Of a stretch of 64,000 nt of DNA, positions 58,491 to 64,000 are shown in pieces. The notes under the pieces are model-generated. The model saw only the letters and a program-made list of their open reading frames with translations. It was not told the origin of the DNA and did not search any database. The DNA is from JACJYM01 sp965230495. GTDB taxonomy: Bacteria; Bacteroidota; Bacteroidia; Chitinophagales; Saprospiraceae. The stretch lies in contig OZ246004.1 of the NCBI GenBank assembly GCA_965230495.1, positions 2,046,001-2,110,000 of the forward strand, written 5' to 3'. The stretch's first letter is position 1, and each line of letters starts with the position of its first letter. The position numbers and the translations under genes were made by a program.

Positions 58491-60092
58491 CTAAAGCTTT
58501 ACAAGCTTTTGAAAGTATACCTCCGTCGGAGTAGATATAGAAAGGAAATATATTCCGGATTTTAGAAAAGATAAATCAATTTGTGATGTCCCCTCCGGAA
58601 ACGAATCTAGGTATTTACCCTTTATATCTAACAGGGTCATTTTGCTTAATTGAGATATATTTTTAAGAAAAACTGTACCTCTAGTTGGGTTGGGGTAGAT
58701 AATTGCTCCCTTTGATAAATCTAACACGTTTGAAGATTTTTTAACACTCACTTCCCATTCTCTGCTTTTGAAAATTACCAGATCTCCGTTATTATCAATT
58801 ATTTCCGGATGAGAAACCTCATACCAATATTTTCCTTCATCTGATTCTTGTATGTCTGATTTAGAAAATGAATAATTATTTGCTCCTTCTATAGGTTCCA
58901 ATTTGTGATACCATTGGTATGTTGAGCCGTCTACCATATCATCCGCTTGCAATGCCAAAACATCTCCTTCTAATATGGTCATTTCAACATTCTCAAAAGG
59001 GCTTCTTTGATCAGCTATTCTGTAGTTCGAAATATCATCATCCTGAACAATTTTTGGAAACTCATCGATAAGCTCCGAAAGTGTCAGTTTATTATTTGCT
59101 AATCGAATGCTTGCCAAATAATCATATTCAAACGTAGTGATTTGTTCTATTTCGTTGTTATTTAACCAAAGTCGTCCGACTTGTTTGATTTTATGAGTAG
59201 GAAGGGTTCCACTAAAAGAATTGTTTGTCAAATCGATCCATGGATAGTTTACATCTGACATTTCCAATCTCAAATTTCCTATATCTCCACTTAGGTCGTT
59301 ATTAGCAGCGATAAGCTGATAAAATTTAGGAGAACCGTTCCAATTGTATTCTTTAATTTCTCCAGATAGATTACATTCTGTACATGTAAACGTCCTCATT
59401 TGTGGCATCTCATCTAACCAAAGCGGAAGAGGCTGCTCATTCCAATCATTAAAACTACCGTTAAATTTATCTAATCCTTTCCAACTTCCTACTATATCCA
59501 AGCTCCCGGTTAGATTGTTACTTGATACATCTATTTGCCAGAAAGGAATTGAAGTATAAGTATCTGGAATTGGTCCAGAAAGGTTGTTTTGTCTCACATC
59601 CATCGCAATTAATTCTGGTGGAAGTAATGGCAGGCTCCCTTGTAAATCATTCCTCGATAAATCTAATCTTTCTAATCGCCTGAGTGTATCAAGTCTGAAT
59701 GGTATCTCTCCACTTATCCCACAATTACTTATTGTAAGTTTTGTTAAATTCTGAAGATTATATAATTCCTCAGAAAGGTTACCTTCGATCTCTCCTGAAA
59801 AAAATTTAAGTTCTTTTAAGCCTTCTAATTGATATACAGATGCTGGAAAAGCACCACTAAGGCCTATATTAGTTCTATTAAGTATCGAAACTCTATCATT
59901 TTCTATTGAAACTCCGCTCCAGTCCTCTAGTGGGGCCTCTGTCAACCAATTTTCCGAATTGATCCAATTGACACCATCCAATTCGTTATATATTTCTACC
60001 AATATCAACGAGTCCTGCTCTCTTGTCTGACCTATAATTAATGTAGATGGAATCAACCATCCAATAATAAAATAAAATATTATCCTTTTCAT
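58491..60092 (-). CDS. Secreted leucine-rich-repeat protein with T9SS sorting domain
   Basis: About 533 residues. ATG 60092 starts the signal peptide MKRIIFYFIIGWLIPSTLI; a longer frame begins at 60140. Residues ~25-60 are an LRR cap (NWINSENWLTEAPLEDWSGV); residues ~65-340 hold about ten LRRs (LRRLERLDLSRNDLQGSLP, LTKLTISNCGISGEIP). An Ig-like module follows (~370-450; YQWYHKLEPIEGANNYS), then a T9SS domain (IIYPNPTRGTVFLKN, SGIYFLSISTPTEVYFQKLV). It should be surface-exposed via T9SS and bind a ligand. It sits between the regulator and kinase genes, so it may be controlled by them or feed signal to them. Confidence 0.85.
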   Translation of the reverse strand: MKRIIFYFIIGWLIPSTLIIGQTREQDSLILVEIYNELDGVNWINSENWLTEAPLEDWSGVSIENDRVSILNRTNIGLSGAFPASVYQLEGLKELKFFSGEIEGNLSEELYNLQNLTKLTISNCGISGEIPFRLDTLRRLERLDLSRNDLQGSLPLLPPELIAMDVRQNNLSGPIPDTYTSIPFWQIDVSSNNLTGSLDIVGSWKGLDKFNGSFNDWNEQPLPLWLDEMPQMRTFTCTECNLSGEIKEYNWNGSPKFYQLIAANNDLSGDIGNLRLEMSDVNYPWIDLTNNSFSGTLPTHKIKQVGRLWLNNNEIEQITTFEYDYLASIRLANNKLTLSELIDEFPKIVQDDDISNYRIADQRSPFENVEMTILEGDVLALQADDMVDGSTYQWYHKLEPIEGANNYSFSKSDIQESDEGKYWYEVSHPEIIDNNGDLVIFKSREWEVSVKKSSNVLDLSKGAIIYPNPTRGTVFLKNISQLSKMTLLDIKGKYLDSFPEGTSQIDLSFLKSGIYFLSISTPTEVYFQKLVKL

Positions 60093-60141
60093 TCGTATTA
60101 GTTTATAATACAAATAAATAGGCTTAGCTCCATGAGACATA

Positions 60142-60155
60142 CACCCTAAAGGGTG
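60142..60155. promoter_or_regulatory. Inverted repeat CACCCT-AA-AGGGTG
   Basis: Perfect 6-bp arms 49 bp upstream of the LRR gene's ATG and 12 bp after the response-regulator stop. On the minus strand it reads TTCACCCTTTAGGGTGTA. A plausible operator for the locus's own LuxR-type regulator. Confidence 0.5.
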
Positions 60156-60167
60156 AAAAGAAAAAGA

Positions 60168-60782
60168 TCAGGAATTGGAATGGAAACCTATAATATTGAT
60201 TAATTCAAACTTACTCGAAACACTAAAAACTTGAAATATTCTCTTGCGATAAGTTTTAACAGTGTTAATACTCAGGAATAATTCTCTTGCTATTTCTTTG
60301 TATTTCTTTCCATGACAAATCTGTAATAGTATTTGATATTCTCTCTCAGTAAGAGAAACATGATGTTTATTCATTACCTCTTCTTTACTAGGAAATATGT
60401 CCTTTTTTACCTCAGACTCAAATTTAAAAAGTGCCAATTCTATATTACTTCTCAGATCATTTTTATTGAAGGGTTTGACAATATATCCATAAGGCATAGT
60501 TTCTTTCACCATATCGAGAGTGGTTTGATCAGAATAAGAGGTAATAAAAACAAAGGGTATTCGATACTTTTTTCTAATTAACTTTGCGAGATCAATACCT
60601 GAAAGTGTTCCTTTTATATTGATATCTAAGAGAGCCAACTGAACCTCTCGTGTGGCCAGATAGTCAATTGCCTTATCTCCATTCATAGCTCTACCTATCA
60701 CATGATATCCTAAAGACTTTAAAGTTTTTTCAAGTTCCATCGCAATAATGCCTTCGTCTTCTACTATAAGTATTTTTGTCAT
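60168..60782 (-). CDS. LuxR/NarL-family response regulator
   Basis: A 204-residue protein: receiver domain (VEDEG acid pocket; phospho-acceptor Asp ~55 in LALLDINIKG; Lys ~105 in GYIVKPF) and C-terminal LuxR helix-turn-helix (~140-200; LTEREYQILLQICHGKKYKEIARELFLSINTVKTYRKR). When phosphorylated it should bind DNA. It precedes the LRR, small ORF and kinase genes on the same strand; the nearby inverted repeats are candidate sites. Confidence 0.92.
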   Translation of the reverse strand: MTKILIVEDEGIIAMELEKTLKSLGYHVIGRAMNGDKAIDYLATREVQLALLDINIKGTLSGIDLAKLIRKKYRIPFVFITSYSDQTTLDMVKETMPYGYIVKPFNKNDLRSNIELALFKFESEVKKDIFPSKEEVMNKHHVSLTEREYQILLQICHGKKYKEIARELFLSINTVKTYRKRIFQVFSVSSKFELINIIGFHSNS

Positions 60783-61009
60783 GATTATAGCCTATAAAAT
60801 TAGAATAAAATGCCGATACATCGGAAGATAAGCACTCCCTCAGATCGTATAAAACCAATTGTTACATGTTCTCAAATAAACTATATCCTTAAAAGCAATC
60901 TCAAAAAGCATAGGATATCTTTTTATGGTTAAAAAATAACGACTTGGCAGATTAACCATATGACCGTTTATATCTACTTTCAAAGAAAGAGCATCATAAC
61001 CAAACGAAT

Positions 61010-61026
61010 TTCACCAAAAAGGGTGA
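61010..61026. promoter_or_regulatory. Related inverted repeat TTCACC-N5-GGGTGAA
   Basis: On the minus strand it reads TTCACCCTTTTTGGTGAA, sharing TTCACCCT with the elements at 56198 and 60142. It lies 228 bp upstream of the response-regulator ATG and 18 bp past the methyltransferase stop. The 260-bp gap otherwise shows nothing recognisable. Confidence 0.4.
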
Positions 61027-61043
61027 ATCACAAAACAGCTGTT

Positions 61044-62018
61044 CTAAATATTTTGATATACCCCAAAAATAAAATCACTCTGATGATCTTTCAGATAGGT
61101 ATCTTCTAGTTCGAACAAAGTCTCCAAAATCTCTTGAGCTTTGATATCAGAATCATCTACAAAATGGTGAGAAATATCCTTTAATATTGACATTAGCAAA
61201 TTACCACCGAAAGATTTCTCTTCTAATATTCTAAACTGTGAATGGATAACAGGCCTGATCATTTCGGATTCGATGCATTCTGATGGATCAGCCACTATCA
61301 TTCTTAGATAACCAGAACCATAGTACCTCTTTTTTGTCAAGTTCGTTTTAAATCTCTTTTTAAGTCTCGAAGGTATTAATTCAAGTCCTTTATTAATATG
61401 AGCCAACTGCGTTCTGTCATACTGCAACCTATTCTTACCTACATATTCGTTTAAAAGTAAAAGTCCGCCTGGTTTAAGCCACTTTTTTACTTTTTCTTCT
61501 ATCAAACTATTTATGTTGGCAAAGTGATGAAGAGAAGAATGAAACAAAATGGCATCAAATTCTCCCACACTAAACATAGCCTTCCAAATATCAAGAGATA
61601 AGAATTCCATATTATCAAGGCCCTGTTCTTTGGCGATCTGGCTTGCCTTTTTAAGTAAATTATCGGCTATATCAATACAAACTACCTTTTCAAAGTTTTC
61701 AAAAGAAGCAAATTTGATTTCATGGCTACAGATCCCTGAACCAATGGACAATAACTTCAAAGATCCTTGATCCTTCACATATTTACCAATAAAGTAGGTT
61801 TCATAATCCACCTGCTTGTCACCAGTTATTTTCTCATTCCATCGCTCTCTTACCTTAGGTATTATCCACCAGTTAGAACTCATAATAGCACTATTGCTAA
61901 AAGCACTTTTTGTTCGAGCTTGTCCTTTAGGATTGATTTTGGACAACAGGAACCCCATACCTCTTTGAGCCAATTTTTGATATATATCAATTATATCCTC
62001 TCTAGTAATAATTCTCAT
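61044..62018 (-). CDS. Class I SAM-dependent methyltransferase
   Basis: A 324-residue protein. Motif I LLSIGSGICSHE (~90) and the following acidic VVCIDIAD form the SAM site; FDAILFHSSLHHF and LKPGGLLLLNEYVG are motifs II-III. About 70 residues precede the core and a ~90-residue C-terminal extension follows. The substrate is unknown. It stands alone between the signalling locus and the receptor gene. Confidence 0.85.
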   Translation of the reverse strand: MRIITREDIIDIYQKLAQRGMGFLLSKINPKGQARTKSAFSNSAIMSSNWWIIPKVRERWNEKITGDKQVDYETYFIGKYVKDQGSLKLLSIGSGICSHEIKFASFENFEKVVCIDIADNLLKKASQIAKEQGLDNMEFLSLDIWKAMFSVGEFDAILFHSSLHHFANINSLIEEKVKKWLKPGGLLLLNEYVGKNRLQYDRTQLAHINKGLELIPSRLKKRFKTNLTKKRYYGSGYLRMIVADPSECIESEMIRPVIHSQFRILEEKSFGGNLLMSILKDISHHFVDDSDIKAQEILETLFELEDTYLKDHQSDFIFGVYQNI

Positions 62019-62103
62019 ATACTGGTGTATTCAAACAAACTCTAGATAAGAAAAAACTAAATAATCCCCGAATTGCAAAGTAATTTTCGATAATTATTAT
62101 TCC

Positions 62104-64000
62104 CTAAAAACTAAATGCAACCATTCCTTTTACGAAAAAGGGAGTACCTGGAGTAAAATGTATTTCTTCAACAGACTCAGATTCATTAAGTAGTCTTGAT
62201 TCCGTTGCGAACTGTGTTTCGTTCCATTCCGTATCAAGAACATTTTGAATTTGTAAGCTAAGGTCAATATTTTTCCATTTATAACCTGTATTAATATCAA
62301 TTACACTATATCCTTCAGCAACTATGGAATTATCTTCATTTGCAGGTCTATCATTCATAAATCGCATATGAACACCTCCATACCAACCGGATTGGTGTAA
62401 CAAATTGATACCGCTTATTAAAGTAAAATCAGGTGCTAACGGAATATGATCCTGGTCTTCTTCAGAGTCTGTTGTTCTAGCATATGTATAATTAGCGTCA
62501 AGATTCCAAAACAACCATTTAATAGGTTGATATCTCAAACTTAAATCTACTCCTTTCCTCTGGGTCTTTCCGCTAGGTTCAACTATCCCTGCATCACCAA
62601 CATAAACAAACTCCTGCTCCAAAAACAGATACCAGTAAGCCATATTAATGAACCATTGAGCAGAAGGTTTCCATATGTATCCAATATCAATACCATAGGC
62701 GGCAGGAAGTATTTCCTCCCCTTCCTTATTTACTACCACACGAGTATCATTGGAATGAAAACCCTTACCACTCTTAAAATAAAGTTGCAAATCTCTGGAA
62801 TAATTGTACAGTATATTAAACTTAGGACTAATAATCGTTTTAGACTGTGATTGAGTTTCATAGTTAGTCTGTAATAGATCATTGTATTCAAAATTGAAAT
62901 GATCCACTCGAACAGAAGAGTTTAGCGTCCATTTGCCAAAATCAAAAATAGTACGAAAATATCCTCCCATATTTGTTTCGTTAATATCTCCCCATTGGAC
63001 ATTTCTAAGTGTTTCTCGTCTATTTCGCGTATAAGACAATTCATTGTCACTGCTTTGGTCGTTCCTAAGACTTACACCAATAGCTACACTTCCATCCACT
63101 TCTCCCATAGAATACATATGATTGTACTCACTATTTAATCCATAGATATTTCTAACCTCTTTCTGTCTAATCTGATCTCCATTGATAGGGTCCTCCAGAT
63201 AAAAAGTAAAATTAGAATAAAGTTCAAAATCGTATCTACTAAAATAGATACTGTTTTTTACAATAGAATTTTTGTCAATAAACCTATCATAAGTAACCAA
63301 CACATTCGTCCTGCTTGTGTTACCACCTTCAGTGTCATCTATAGCTCCAAAGCGACCAATAGAACCGTCATCAACTGCTCTTTGGGGTATTTGACCTGAA
63401 GCATCCCACTTACTACTAAAAAAAGAAGTTGTAACTCCTATTTTATCTGTATCAGAAATATGTCCACTATACTTACCAAAAATATTCGTTCTATTAAAAT
63501 TTTGTGGACTGTCAAAAGGACCATCACTTAGTATATGTTCTGCAGCAACATAACTATTGTGGTTTCCGTTGCTGACCAGATTAAACATACTCAACAACCT
63601 ATTCGTATTGAAAGCTCCAAATTCAGCTTTGAAAAGGCTATTATCAAGCCTTTCTCTTGTTCTTATATTTACATATCCTGCAGTATTGAAATTGCCAATA
63701 TCAGCATAGTAAGGTCCTTTACCAAAATCCAATTTGTTAATCGTTTCCGGTATTACAAAGTGTAAATCCGAATACCCTTGTCCATGAGCGTGCGATACCA
63801 TATTAACCGGAAGTCCATCCACTGTTAGGCTAACATCCGTACCATGATCAATATCAAAACCTCTAAGGAATATTTGCTCTGCTTTTCCTCCACCAGCATG
63901 CTGTCCAATAAATAAGCCCGGCACTTTTCTAAGAACCTCTTGGGATGAACTTACTGGGTTGGTTTGAATATCAATATCCGCGATAAGATTTAATGCATCG
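62104..64000 (-). CDS. TonB-dependent receptor, partial (N-terminus beyond right edge)
   Basis: The frame stays open to the right edge; visible plug residues include QEVLRKVPGLFIGQHAGGGK, RGFDIDHGTD, VDGLPVNMVSHAHGQGYSD and the closing YVNIRTRER. The barrel follows and ends in FVKGMVAFSF with a terminal Phe. About 632 residues are present; signal peptide and any carboxypeptidase-like domain lie outside. The His-rich plug segment (SHAHGQG) may hint at a metal or metal-chelate substrate, but the substrate is not determinable here. A GTG at 63924 is inside the plug and is not the real start. Confidence 0.9.
   Translation of the reverse strand, partial: DALNLIADIDIQTNPVSSSQEVLRKVPGLFIGQHAGGGKAEQIFLRGFDIDHGTDVSLTVDGLPVNMVSHAHGQGYSDLHFVIPETINKLDFGKGPYYADIGNFNTAGYVNIRTRERLDNSLFKAEFGAFNTNRLLSMFNLVSNGNHNSYVAAEHILSDGPFDSPQNFNRTNIFGKYSGHISDTDKIGVTTSFFSSKWDASGQIPQRAVDDGSIGRFGAIDDTEGGNTSRTNVLVTYDRFIDKNSIVKNSIYFSRYDFELYSNFTFYLEDPINGDQIRQKEVRNIYGLNSEYNHMYSMGEVDGSVAIGVSLRNDQSSDNELSYTRNRRETLRNVQWGDINETNMGGYFRTIFDFGKWTLNSSVRVDHFNFEYNDLLQTNYETQSQSKTIISPKFNILYNYSRDLQLYFKSGKGFHSNDTRVVVNKEGEEILPAAYGIDIGYIWKPSAQWFINMAYWYLFLEQEFVYVGDAGIVEPSGKTQRKGVDLSLRYQPIKWLFWNLDANYTYARTTDSEEDQDHIPLAPDFTLISGINLLHQSGWYGGVHMRFMNDRPANEDNSIVAEGYSVIDINTGYKWKNIDLSLQIQNVLDTEWNETQFATESRLLNESESVEEIHFTPGTPFFVKGMVAFSF

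Noticed and set aside
56198..60155. CACCC..GGGTG inverted repeats as Rho-independent terminators
   Set aside because: Arms are only 6 bp and no T tract follows on either strand; an operator is the better reading.

Overview
The window is about 64 kb of AT-rich, gene-dense chromosome from a Bacteroidota bacterium, probably a free-living and possibly marine member near the Saprospiria/Lewinella group. The evidence is: SusC/SusD pairs; type IX secretion (T9SS) C-terminal sorting domains on several exported proteins; a SprE/PorW-type T9SS protein; promoters of the TTG-N(about 20)-TAnnTTTG type; little Shine-Dalgarno signal; and giant proteins with thrombospondin-type-3 (TSP3) and Cys-rich repeats. 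No rRNA, tRNA, CRISPR array, IS element or phage gene was seen. The genus is an inference.

Layout. 1-2,485: two tandem paralogues of a secreted beta-propeller/T9SS protein (the first runs off the left edge). Their first 290 bp are nearly identical and each is preceded by a short ATCCGT-type intergenic repeat. 2,570-17,270: a tight three-gene minus-strand operon encoding a 3,338-residue Cys-rich/Ca-binding surface protein, a secreted ~1,170-residue protein with a hydrophobic pre-toxin-like region and a C-terminal D...ExK nuclease-like motif, and a 376-residue protein without a signal peptide. I read this as a candidate scaffold-toxin-immunity locus, the best candidate here for an undescribed system. 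A divergent gene (17,514) encodes an outer-membrane barrel. 19,220-25,539: O-antigen ligase-like protein, SprE/PorW, an M23 peptidase, a HAD hydrolase and a low-molecular-weight tyrosine phosphatase. 25,734-31,616: TrkA/TrkH potassium uptake, an M43-like secreted protease, a Cys-cluster protein, a hexapeptide-repeat protein and a small orphan.

31,694-42,513: an alpha-glucan utilisation locus, with SusD (carrying an unusual inserted SusE/F-like domain) and SusC transcribed leftward, and a five-module SusE/F-like T9SS protein and a multidomain GH13 amylase transcribed rightward. 42,592-45,637: TonB, VanZ-like, GcvH and a mitochondrial-type citrate synthase. 45,884-55,800: TPR protein, DUF4292 lipoprotein, EnvC-like M23 protein, glycosyltransferase plus flippase-like protein, HflX, ApaG, Gmk, YicC and a fumarylacetoacetase-family enzyme. 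55,811-56,150 holds a frameshifted gene remnant.

56,204-60,782 is a compact signalling cassette in the order LuxR response regulator, T9SS leucine-rich-repeat protein, a 47-codon ORF and a TPR histidine kinase, with three copies of a CACCC..GGGTG-type inverted repeat in and around it. The window ends with a methyltransferase and a TonB-dependent receptor cut by the right edge.

Together the genes link export and surface display (T9SS, O-antigen ligase, TonB) with the cargo that uses them: starch-binding proteins, protease, LRR sensor-like protein and beta-propellers. Non-ATG starts are frequent, so several starts were chosen by signal peptide or domain fit rather than by the longest frame.
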